Shown here: piece by piece, positions 1 through 6,348 of the stretch
Layout of the letters: the number at the start of each line of letters is the position of its first letter
How positions within the stretch are numbered: the first letter of the stretch is position 1
Assembly (NCBI GenBank): GCA_946061355.1
Contig: CAMGRE010000086.1
Span: 1-10,151 of the forward strand
Length of the DNA stretch: 10,151 nucleotides
Reading direction: 5' to 3'
From: an uncultured bacterium
GTDB lineage: Bacteria; Bacillota; Clostridia; Lachnospirales; Lachnospiraceae
The notes under the pieces: generated by a model
Databases searched by the model: none
What the model was told of the DNA's origin: nothing
The model's input: only the letters and a program-made list of their open reading frames with translations
Program-made: the position numbers and the translations under genes

Positions 1-42
1 GATGACATCGGGATCAAGCGGCGGATTTCCTTATTGTTTTAA
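1..42 (+). CDS. Possible 3' end of a plus-strand gene (partial)
   Basis: Frame 1 is open from the window edge to a TAA stop at 40-42 and would encode the 13 residues DDIGIKRRISLLF. The mixed charged and hydrophobic tail is plausible for a protein C-terminus. Thirteen open codons are also expected by chance, and no family can be recognised. The only supporting context is that the following bases look non-coding and structured. A leftward reading of the same bases, or no gene at all, is equally possible. Confidence 0.22.
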   Translation, partial: DDIGIKRRISLLF

Positions 43-61
43 CGGGCGGATATGCTGCCGC

Positions 62-150
62 TTCGAGGACTGTCTGAGCGAAGCGAGTGTGCATTCGCCG
101 AAGGCTGCGTGTCCGCTTGCGGACATGCAGATACTAAGACACTTCTCGAA
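62..150. repeat. Cloverleaf-like palindromic element (three-way junction)
   Basis: An outer stem pairs 62-75 with 137-150 (14 pairs, one C-C mismatch, one G-U wobble). Inside it lie two hairpins. The first pairs GCGAGT (83-88) with ATTCGC (93-98) around a 4-base loop. The second pairs 105-115 with 120-130, 11 pairs around the loop CTTG with one G-U wobble. Neither edge is followed by a T-run, so it does not look like a simple intrinsic terminator. Its compact nested symmetry in an intergenic space resembles dispersed REP/MITE-like intergenic elements, but only one copy is visible here, so the repeat label is inference. It could also be a structured 3' end of the gene to the left or a non-coding RNA. 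Confidence 0.5.
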
Positions 151-185
151 ATGTAGTCGATTGCTTTGTATCAACATAATTGTTC

Positions 186-226
186 AAATAAAATAAGGAA
201 CCGCTGTCTCTTGCAGCAGTCCCTTT
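186..226 (-). terminator. Rho-independent terminator of the leftward genes
   Basis: Read on the minus strand, AAGGGACTGCTG (225-214) pairs with CAGCGGTTCCTT (206-195). This gives a 12-pair stem with two G-U pairs and a 7-base loop. A T-rich tract, ATTTTATTTG, follows at 194-185. It starts about ten bases after the stop codon of the CotH-like gene, the normal place for its transcript end. Confidence 0.78.
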
Positions 227-234
227 CCTTTCTG

Positions 235-2511
235 TCAGTTTACCGCTCCTGGTGTCGGGTTGGCGTAATAGCGGAATTCGTCCGTCTCTCCGAACCTTCC
301 GTAGCTTTCCCTCTCTGCCATATCGGGAATCGTGATGGAATCTATGGTCTTTCCTTTCCTGATCAGCGAAACGGCTGTATTTGTTTTGATCTGTACGGTG
401 CCACCTTCGTCAATACCTGCCAGGAATACTTCTCCCGGGGCAAGCTCCTGATCAGGCAGATAGAAACGCAGGATAGAGGGAGAGCTGTTTGTCAGCGCAT
501 ATTCTCTCAGATTGATGGGATGATCGGTCGGATTATATATCTCGACCCATGTGTTGCCTTTTTCGCAGCAGGCTTCACTGATCATCAGACCGTTGCAGCT
601 GCTGTCCTGCTCGGTAATAAGCTGGACGGTAATTATTCCATCCCGGATCAGGGAACTGTCCAGAGTAACCTCCTGTTCATAAACCTTTTCTCCGTTGATC
701 TCCCAGTATGCAAATTCATGATAAGCATTTGTCTCGCAGGACAAGGCCATCGGATAATCGCCGTAATATCTGCCACTAAAATCACCATCCTTGCAGGTGA
801 GCTCGGTTGTGCTGAATTTGATTATCGTGCCGCTGTCGGGGCAGGATACCCGTAATTCGTACGGAGCCTTCGGAGAGAAGGTCTCGTTAATATAGGCGTA
901 TAATTCCTCTTTTCTGGCGAAAGCGGCTTCCTTCAGGAGATTTACATTGCGCTGCCGCTGTGCCTCGTCCTCAGGAGCATAGAACATGCTGGCGATCAGA
1001 TTGAAGGCGTTGTTGGCCTCGTTGATGACCTGATCCAGATGTTCCCTGTCGAAGAGCCCGCTGTTCATCAGATCACATAACGTGTTGAGAAACTGATCTC
1101 GGTAACGGTCAACCTGTGTGAGTGTTCCCATGACGGTGCCGTTCTCTTTGATGTTCGAGAAGTAAGCAACCCAAAGATCGTCGTCGTACCGGAAATCGTA
1201 GGTACAGTCCAGGTCATTGATCAGGAAACGGTATTTTCCGTCACTGAGCGGATAGGAAGCGGCCGGACTGCTGAGATAACGCCAGATAGCATAATTTTTC
1301 TTGGGATAATCCGTATTGTTTACCAGTACCTCATAAGCATAGTATGAGAACATGTCCTGTATCGAGACAATTTCCTCAAAAGCTTTTTGTGCATCTTCGG
1401 ACAGAATCGGGGAATTCTCGATATCCGGATAGCTGTAGTACAGATCCGCATAACCTCCGTACTCCGTGCAAGCCCTCTCGGAATCCTTGCAGACCTCAAG
1501 ATAATCTCTGCTCAGGTGCGTTTTCGATTCCGTATTATAGCGGTTATACGTGTCCTGAAGCTGAGTGATGCCATACAATTCCCCGTTCAGATAGATGATG
1601 GCAGGTCTTGCGCCGGCAACCATAAAGCCTGCTTCATCGGCAAGGCGGCTGCCGACATTCCAGCGCAGCATGGTTCCCTTTTGCTCGGGATCGGCAATTC
1701 CGGCATTGTATTCGTTTCCGCCGTTTCGAAAGACCATATTGTTAAAGTTCTGAATATGGCAGAATTCAGTACCGCGCGTGTTGTAATAATGGAAAAAGTC
1801 ATAAATGAAAGAAGGATGAGCGCTGTCATATTCCGATCCGGCAAGCACCTTCAGGGAATAGGGGTAATGCGTCATGGAGCCGTGGTCTCCGTCAACACAC
1901 AGCCCGACATCCTGACTGACAACATTTCTTCCGTCCGGCTCAAAAATTTCCATATGGGCATTGCGGATCCAGTCTTCTCCGCGCTGTTTGCAGTTTTGCT
2001 GCTCGAACCATTTCCACTCCTCGACAGTGGAACCGATGGTTGCCATGGGATAGAGGATCCCTGTTTCCGGAGAGTAAAGCCCGTCTTCTTCCGTGGTGAG
2101 TGATACGACAAGCGCATTTGTCCACAGATCGGCATTCTGTCCCACAAAATAGCAGGCGTTGTAGGGACCGCCTATCGTATCACCGTCGCGGTCACAAACG
2201 ACGGCACGCAGATTGACAGATCGGATGTCTTCGGTGGAAGAGAATGTCAAGGGTTGTGTATAGAGCGTGGAGGAACTGTCCGGTGTGCTTCCGTCCAGCG
2301 TATAGTAAATATGCATACGGGAAAACAAAGGATTGGAAAGTGTCATGGAGATTTGGAGATCCTTTGTGTAGAAACCGTTCTCCTCCGAAAAGGAGAAACT
2401 GTCATCAATATCATGTTGAAAAAGAAGACTGTGCAGCCTGTGTTTTGACAGGGGATAAAGGATCAGGCACAAAAGAGTCATAAAAAACAGTATTTTTTTG
2501 CCGTGCTTCAA
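235..2511 (-). CDS. Membrane-anchored CotH-kinase family protein
   Basis: The protein is 758 residues from a TTG start at 2511. The N-terminus MKHGKKILFFMTLLCLILYP is a basic stretch plus one membrane segment (about 7-22), so the rest should lie outside the cell. Domains in order: a CHB_HEX-like beta domain (about 41-123, motif YYTLDGSTPDS); a CotH kinase domain (about 130-545) with IIYLNGELYGITQ, NTDYPKKNYAIWRY (Asp401) and FLINDLD (Asp433/435), matching the two conserved acidic sites of CotH kinases; a bacterial-repeat-like segment (about 546-635, W-x-I-N-G); and a lamin-tail-like domain (about 640-750, NTWVEIYNPTD). CotH of Bacillus phosphorylates spore coat proteins; the substrate here is unknown. 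There is no LPXTG signal. The frame is open to an ATG at 2676, but that start would overlap the preceding gene by 83 bases. The TTG has GGAAAGGG about 11 bases upstream and places the signal anchor at the N-terminus; an ATG at 2481 lacks a ribosome binding site. Confidence 0.88.
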   Translation of the reverse strand: MKHGKKILFFMTLLCLILYPLSKHRLHSLLFQHDIDDSFSFSEENGFYTKDLQISMTLSNPLFSRMHIYYTLDGSTPDSSSTLYTQPLTFSSTEDIRSVNLRAVVCDRDGDTIGGPYNACYFVGQNADLWTNALVVSLTTEEDGLYSPETGILYPMATIGSTVEEWKWFEQQNCKQRGEDWIRNAHMEIFEPDGRNVVSQDVGLCVDGDHGSMTHYPYSLKVLAGSEYDSAHPSFIYDFFHYYNTRGTEFCHIQNFNNMVFRNGGNEYNAGIADPEQKGTMLRWNVGSRLADEAGFMVAGARPAIIYLNGELYGITQLQDTYNRYNTESKTHLSRDYLEVCKDSERACTEYGGYADLYYSYPDIENSPILSEDAQKAFEEIVSIQDMFSYYAYEVLVNNTDYPKKNYAIWRYLSSPAASYPLSDGKYRFLINDLDCTYDFRYDDDLWVAYFSNIKENGTVMGTLTQVDRYRDQFLNTLCDLMNSGLFDREHLDQVINEANNAFNLIASMFYAPEDEAQRQRNVNLLKEAAFARKEELYAYINETFSPKAPYELRVSCPDSGTIIKFSTTELTCKDGDFSGRYYGDYPMALSCETNAYHEFAYWEINGEKVYEQEVTLDSSLIRDGIITVQLITEQDSSCNGLMISEACCEKGNTWVEIYNPTDHPINLREYALTNSSPSILRFYLPDQELAPGEVFLAGIDEGGTVQIKTNTAVSLIRKGKTIDSITIPDMAERESYGRFGETDEFRYYANPTPGAVN

Positions 2512-2593
2512 ATGAATAAACACCCTTTCCGATATGTGTGACTGATTGAACGGTTTTAACGATGAGGTATCTCGTTTCCTTCTCTTTGGTATA

Positions 2594-3055
2594 TTAATAG
2601 AAAGAAGCTGTGGCAAAGGCGATGGCCACTCCGAGAATGGCGCCTGCCAGAACCTGGAGGGGTGTATGCCCGACAAATTCTTTCAGCTTGTCTTCCATGC
2701 TGACACCTTTTCCCATATTGGAAAAGAGCTCGATCATTTCGTTCAATACCTTTGCCTGAATGCCGGTTTCACGACGCACGCCAATGGCATCGTACATGAC
2801 CACGATGGCAAAAAAAGCGGCGATGGCGAACTCGAAACTGTTGCTGCCGTAGTGGAAATATGTGGTTGTAGCAAGGGCGCATACCGTGGAGGAATGTGAA
2901 CTCGGCATACCGCCGCTGCCGACCATGCGCTCGGCTACAAACTGTCTGGTCAGGGCTGTGTGGATGACCGTCTTGAGAATCTGCGCCACCAGCCATCCCA
3001 AAGCGGCGGAGACAAAGATTTCGTTTTGAAGTAAATTGCTGAAAAAAGTTGTCAT
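2594..3055 (-). CDS. DUF212 / divergent PAP2 family membrane protein (YuiD-like)
   Basis: This 153-residue protein has the family signatures GGMPSSHSS (48-56), YDAIGVRRETG (88-98) and GHTPLQV (129-135). Hydrophobic segments lie near 12-33, 75-92 and 133-150. The family is related to PAP2 phosphatases and keeps the PSSH-type motif, but it has no established reaction. A membrane lipid-phosphate role is a family-based guess. Length is close to Bacillus YuiD (about 158 as recalled). The ATG at 3055 is preferred because the protein then begins a few residues before the first membrane helix as in YuiD, with a weak AGAAAG upstream. An in-frame ATG at 3085 would add ten polar residues. It sits 63 bases after the AraC gene and 82 before the CotH-like start, with no convincing terminator or promoter between, so co-transcription is likely. 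Confidence 0.88.
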   Translation of the reverse strand: MTTFFSNLLQNEIFVSAALGWLVAQILKTVIHTALTRQFVAERMVGSGGMPSSHSSTVCALATTTYFHYGSNSFEFAIAAFFAIVVMYDAIGVRRETGIQAKVLNEMIELFSNMGKGVSMEDKLKEFVGHTPLQVLAGAILGVAIAFATASFY

Positions 3056-3118
3056 GGGTTTTCGTCTTTCTGTTGTTGGATACATTTTTGGGTAATAAGT
3101 AAAATCCCTTTCAGTTTA

Positions 3119-3967
3119 CTACCATTTCCGGCGATATTCAAGAGGAGTCATGCCTTCGGAACGCTTAAACATTCTGATAAAGTAGGCGGTATCCTGAAAT
3201 CCGCACAGAGAAGCGATCCTCTCGACACTGTCTGAAGAGAAGCGGAGCAGCTCCTTGGCGTGGGAAATCCTGATCATGATCAGGGCATTCCCGGGGGTCG
3301 TTCCATAATTCTTTTTATATTCGCGGATCAGATAGTATTTGCTGATATAAAACATCTGACTCAGATCGTCCAGGGAGGACTGTTCACTGAAATGTGTGTG
3401 AAGGTATTGATTGACAAGTGACAGTTTTTCCCGGACATCGCGCTGGGACTTTGTGCCTGCCGTGCTCTCCTGATAGCAGTATGAGATCAGCTGCGTCAGA
3501 TAAGCGTGGGACATCAGTTCCTTTAAGGGTTCGGAACTCTTGTGAAGCAGCAGAAGCGCCGAGAGACATTCGTTGAAAATCGCAGGGTTCTCGGGAGTAA
3601 AAACGGCGGGCAGATTCTGAGTGGAGAATTGCCGGTAAAACTCCGCTGCCGTCTCACCGGAAAAATGAACCCATTTCAATTCCCACGGAAAAGAAGAACT
3701 GCTCTCATGGGAATAAGGAAAATGACAGTCGATCCAGGCACAGTCGCCCTGCTTTAATGAAAAGGTCTGGGAACGGTAGGTGAGTTCCCCTTTCCCGGTC
3801 AGCACGATCAGAAACAGGAAAGAGTCGATCTGGTCGCGACTGCTGATATGAGGTCTCAGGCTCTGGAGAGAACCGATTTCCTGTGCATAGAGATAATGTC
3901 CTTTTGCATATGCGGACGGTGTGATAATGACTCTGTCCGAAACGGAAGGGGAATTGGAAGTAATCAT
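3119..3967 (-). CDS. AraC-family transcriptional regulator
   Basis: The protein is 282 residues with the standard two-part layout. The N-terminal 150 or so residues form an AraC_binding cupin-like sensor, with the typical beta stretch FLFLIVLTGKGELTY and LKQGDCAWID then FPYSHE. From residue 199 comes the C-terminal pair of helix-turn-helices. The first begins LDDLSQMFYISKYYLIREYK with F/YGTTPGN following. The second reads VERIASLCGFQDTAYFIRMF, ending in the family hallmark GMTPLEYRRKW. Such proteins usually sense a small molecule, often a sugar, and act at nearby promoters. The gene diverges from gmd across a 140-base gap and leads the leftward cluster, so it may regulate itself, the DUF212/CotH genes, gmd-fcl, or several of these. 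The ligand is not predictable. The start is ATG, with a modest AGGA ten bases upstream. Confidence 0.93.
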   Translation of the reverse strand: MITSNSPSVSDRVIITPSAYAKGHYLYAQEIGSLQSLRPHISSRDQIDSFLFLIVLTGKGELTYRSQTFSLKQGDCAWIDCHFPYSHESSSSFPWELKWVHFSGETAAEFYRQFSTQNLPAVFTPENPAIFNECLSALLLLHKSSEPLKELMSHAYLTQLISYCYQESTAGTKSQRDVREKLSLVNQYLHTHFSEQSSLDDLSQMFYISKYYLIREYKKNYGTTPGNALIMIRISHAKELLRFSSDSVERIASLCGFQDTAYFIRMFKRSEGMTPLEYRRKW

Positions 3968-4002
3968 AGCAATATAATCCTATTTTTGGGCAATATATTT
4001 TG

Positions 4003-4031
4003 TTGATACTGTAATAGCATGGTGATATACT
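4003..4031 (+). promoter_or_regulatory. gmd: Sigma-A promoter of the gmd-fcl genes
   Basis: TTGATA (4003-4008), a 17-base spacer and TATACT (4026-4031) form a near-consensus housekeeping promoter. TG one base before the -10 (4023-4024) makes it an extended -10 element. The start would be near 4038, giving a leader of about 70 bases. AAGGAG at 4095-4100 is a strong ribosome binding site seven bases before the gmd ATG. Confidence 0.75.
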
Positions 4032-4035
4032 TCAA
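4008..4035 (-). promoter_or_regulatory. Possible promoter for the AraC-family gene
   Basis: On the minus strand TTGAAG (4035-4030) and TACAGT (4013-4008) are separated by 16 bases. Each hexamer matches the sigma-A consensus at four of six positions. Transcription would start near 4001, leaving a leader of about 34 bases. It physically overlaps the rightward gmd promoter, so the two would compete. This is a weak call based on motif and position only. Confidence 0.33.
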
Positions 4036-4072
4036 AGGAATGAAGCAAAATAATTATAGAATGTCAGCTTCA
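4030..4072 (+). promoter_or_regulatory. Three TGAAG/CTTCA arms at the gmd transcription start
   Basis: CTTCA (4030-4034), TGAAGC (4041-4046) and GCTTCA (4067-4072) can form two mutually exclusive pairings: 4030-4034 with 4041-4045 (6-base loop), or 4041-4046 with 4067-4072 (20-base loop). The first overlaps the -10 and the start site, so as DNA it could be an operator half-site pair. As RNA the second would lie in the leader. The arms are short and chance is a real alternative. Confidence 0.25.
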
Positions 4073-4107
4073 CAAATGCAACACAAAATTGTTCAAGGAG
4101 AATAAAT

Positions 4108-5175
4108 ATGAAAAATGTAGCACTGATCACCGGTATTACCGGGCAGGACGGTTCCTATCTGGCTGAGTTCCTTTTGGAAAAGGGATATGAGGTACACGGT
4201 CTGATCCGCAGACACAGTATCTCCAATACGGCGAGGATCGATCACCTGATCGCCTCCGATTATTATAAGGTAAAGTTTTTCCTGCATTTTGCAGATACGA
4301 CGGATTCCAGCAATCTGATGAGACTGATCGCGGAAATCCGTCCTACCGAGGTTTACAATCTGGCGGCGCAGTCGCATGTGGGAATTTCTTTTGAGGTTCC
4401 GGAGTATACCGCGGAGGCAACGGGGAACAGCACTCTGAAGCTGCTCGAGGCAATCCGGGTGAACGGCGGGAACTGCCGCTATTACCAAGCATCCACGTCG
4501 GAGCTTTTCGGCGGTCTGCCGGAGACGGCTCCGCAGAGCGAGAAGACACCTTTTTATCCCAAGAGCCCTTATGGAGTGGCGAAGCTGTATTCTTACTGGA
4601 TCACGGTGAATTACAGGGAATCCTACAACATATTTGCCTGCAACGGTATTCTGTTTAACCATGAGTCCCCCCGCCGTGGCGAGAATTTCGTCACGAGGAA
4701 GATTACGCTTGCCATCGCCAATATCATTGCGGGCAGACAGGAGAAGCTGTCGCTCGGCAATATGAATGCGAAGCGCGACTGGGGCTTTGCCGGAGATTAT
4801 GTGGAAGGTATGTGGCTGATGCTGCAGCAGGACAAGCCGGATGACTATGTGCTGGCAACCAATGAGACACACACGGTGAGAGAGTTTGTCGAGGCAGCAT
4901 TCGGAGAACTCGGAATCCGGATCAGATGGGAAGGCGAGGGCATTAATGAAAAGGGAATTGATGAGAAGACGGGAAAAGTGCTCGTGGATGTGAATCCGGA
5001 GTTTTACCGTCCGGCGGAGGTGGAATTCCTCTGGGGGAATTCTTCCAAAGCAGAGAAAGAGCTCGGATGGAAGCGCAGGGTTGATTTCAAGGCACTGGTT
5101 GCCATGATGATGGACAGCGATATGAAAGAGATCGCAGGCATGGACTGCGCGACATACAGGGAGCAGAATCAGTGA
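4108..5175 (+). CDS. gmd: GDP-mannose 4,6-dehydratase
   Basis: This enzyme converts GDP-D-mannose to GDP-4-keto-6-deoxy-mannose in the cytoplasm, the first step toward GDP-L-fucose or GDP-rhamnose-type sugars. The 355 residues match the usual family length. It is an extended SDR: the NADP-binding turn GITGQDG is at 9-15, followed by RRHSISNTARIDHL, a region that resembles the cofactor/subunit contact segment of GMDs. NLAAQSHVGISFEVPEYTA is at 84-102. The catalytic residues are Thr130 and Glu132 in STSE, and Tyr155 with Lys159 in SPYGVAK. NHESPRRGENFVTRKI (184-199) is the GMD signature, and LGNMNAKRDWGFAGDYVE (216-233) is also typical. The start is fixed by AAGGAG seven bases upstream. fcl follows with no terminator between, so the two form an operon. 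Confidence 0.97.
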   Translation: MKNVALITGITGQDGSYLAEFLLEKGYEVHGLIRRHSISNTARIDHLIASDYYKVKFFLHFADTTDSSNLMRLIAEIRPTEVYNLAAQSHVGISFEVPEYTAEATGNSTLKLLEAIRVNGGNCRYYQASTSELFGGLPETAPQSEKTPFYPKSPYGVAKLYSYWITVNYRESYNIFACNGILFNHESPRRGENFVTRKITLAIANIIAGRQEKLSLGNMNAKRDWGFAGDYVEGMWLMLQQDKPDDYVLATNETHTVREFVEAAFGELGIRIRWEGEGINEKGIDEKTGKVLVDVNPEFYRPAEVEFLWGNSSKAEKELGWKRRVDFKALVAMMMDSDMKEIAGMDCATYREQNQ

Positions 5176-5253
5176 GTGGGATCGGACCTCACAGCCTGCA
5201 AAGAACAGAACAGGCAGAAATTGTGTAAAAAATTGAGAGAAAGAAGAGAGAAA

Positions 5254-6207
5254 ATGGAAAAGGGAATCAGACAGACAGACAAAATCTATGTGGCGGGACA
5301 CAGGGGGCTGGTTGGCAGCGCCATCGTGAGGAGTCTGAATCGTCAGGGATATGAGAATGTGATCGGCAGGACACACAAGGAGCTTGATCTGACAGATCAG
5401 GCGGCGGTGCGCGATTTCTTTGAGAAAGAACGGCCGGACGTTGTTGTGTTGGCGGCTGCCAAGGTGGGCGGCATCAACGCGAACAACACGACGCCGGCAG
5501 AGTTCGCCTACGAAAATATGCAGATCCAGTGCAATGTGATCAAATGCTGTCATGATTATCAGGTAAAGAAACTGCTGTTCCTGGGAAGTACCTGCATCTA
5601 TCCCAGGATGGCTCCGCAGCCGATCCCTGAGAGCGCGCTGCTCACGGGACCGCTTGAGGAGACAAACGAGGCTTATGCGATCGCCAAGATCGCGGGTCTT
5701 GAGATGTGTAAGTTTTTCAAGCGTCAGTACGGGGATGATTTTATCAGTTGTATGCCGACGAACCTGTACGGACCGTACGACAACTATGAACTGCAGGGCT
5801 CTCACGTGATGCCGGCCATGATCCGCAAATTCCATGAGGCAAAGGTGAACGGAGCGCCGACTGTGGAACTGTGGGGAACGGGTCAGCCGCTGCGGGAATT
5901 TCTGTATGTTGATGACATGGCGGATGCCTGCGTCTATCTGCTGGAGCATTACAGCGGGGAGCAGCATGTGAATATCGGCACCGGCAAAGAGCTGACGATC
6001 GCTGAACTGGCACAGATCGTGAAGAAGACGGTCGGATATCAGGGCGAGATCGTATGGAATGCGGAGATGCCGGACGGTACGCCGAGGAAGCTTACGGATG
6101 TGTCGAAACTCCACAGCTTGGGATGGCATCACAAGGTGGAACTGGAGGAAGGCGTGGCGCTGGCATATGAGTGGTTCGTGCAGAACGAACAAAACGCACG
6201 TAAATAG
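5254..6207 (+). CDS. fcl: GDP-L-fucose synthase
   Basis: This NADPH-dependent 3,5-epimerase/4-reductase turns the Gmd product into GDP-L-fucose. From ATG 5254 the protein has 317 residues, close to the E. coli enzyme (about 321). Features are the dinucleotide turn GHRGLVGSA (15-23), LAAAKVGGI (66-74), GSTCIYP (111-117) with Ser112 and Cys114, Tyr141 and Lys145 in YAIAK, and His184 in GSHVMP. Together these make the expected active-site set. GTGQPLREFLYVDD (208-221) is also a family signature. The frame is open back to a GTG at 5176, directly after the gmd stop. That would add 26 charged residues not usual for the family and leave no ribosome binding site. The purine-rich GAAGAGAG before ATG 5254 favours the shorter form. 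A weak hairpin but no good terminator follows. Confidence 0.96.
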   Translation: MEKGIRQTDKIYVAGHRGLVGSAIVRSLNRQGYENVIGRTHKELDLTDQAAVRDFFEKERPDVVVLAAAKVGGINANNTTPAEFAYENMQIQCNVIKCCHDYQVKKLLFLGSTCIYPRMAPQPIPESALLTGPLEETNEAYAIAKIAGLEMCKFFKRQYGDDFISCMPTNLYGPYDNYELQGSHVMPAMIRKFHEAKVNGAPTVELWGTGQPLREFLYVDDMADACVYLLEHYSGEQHVNIGTGKELTIAELAQIVKKTVGYQGEIVWNAEMPDGTPRKLTDVSKLHSLGWHHKVELEEGVALAYEWFVQNEQNARK

Positions 6208-6215
6208 CGGATATA

Positions 6216-6248
6216 GCGCACAAAACAGGAATGAATACCGGTTTGCGC
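6216..6248 (+). other. Imperfect hairpin after fcl
   Basis: GCGCA (6216-6220) pairs with TGCGC (6244-6248). After a three-base bulge, AAC-GG (6224-6229) pairs with CC-GTT (6238-6243), with one mismatch and an 8-base loop. It lies nine bases after the fcl stop where a terminator would be expected. The bases directly after it are A-rich and the first T-run is almost 30 bases away, so termination here would be weak at best. Confidence 0.3.
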
Positions 6249-6260
6249 GATAACTGAAAA

Positions 6261-6289
6261 TTTACAAAAATCTCCTTTTTTGTTATGCT
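6261..6289 (+). promoter_or_regulatory. Promoter of the Spo0A-domain gene
   Basis: TTTACA (6261-6266) and TATGCT (6284-6289) are separated by exactly 17 bases, a good sigma-A arrangement. The start would be near 6296 with a leader of about 50 bases. The spacer holds the A-run/T-run pair ACAAAAA and TTTTTGT, which can form an AT-only hairpin across the promoter. No Spo0A box (TGTCGAA) is visible in the gap. Confidence 0.6.
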
Positions 6290-6348
6290 TTGTCTATGGA
6301 AAGAGAATATGGCGATAACTGTATACAAGGTGGAAAAGGGGTATGAAT

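Noticed and set aside
2..196. A 64-residue plus-strand open frame at the left edge.
   Set aside because: It runs through the cloverleaf palindrome and ends in the tail of the leftward terminator. Its composition is Cys- and Ser-rich and unlike a real protein.
5176..5253. A GTG start directly after the gmd stop, extending fcl by 26 residues.
   Set aside because: The extra residues are highly charged and atypical for GDP-fucose synthases, which begin close to the KIYVAGHRG motif.
6101..6108. A perfect Spo0A-box-like sequence, TGTCGAAA, about 160 bases upstream of the Spo0A-domain gene promoter; another TGTCGAA lies at 1047-1053.
   Set aside because: Both are inside conserved coding sequence (fcl and the CotH-like gene). 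A seven-base site is expected about once per 10 kb on two strands, so these are best explained by chance.
4093..6192. A 699-codon open frame on the minus strand opposite gmd and fcl.
   Set aside because: It is a mirror of two clearly conserved genes, rich in His, Arg, Leu and Ile as expected for antisense of a GC-rich third position, and has no recognisable domain or ribosome binding site.
6216..6248. The hairpin after fcl as an intrinsic terminator for gmd-fcl.
   Set aside because: The stem is bulged and mismatched and no T-run follows directly. It is listed only as a low-confidence structure.
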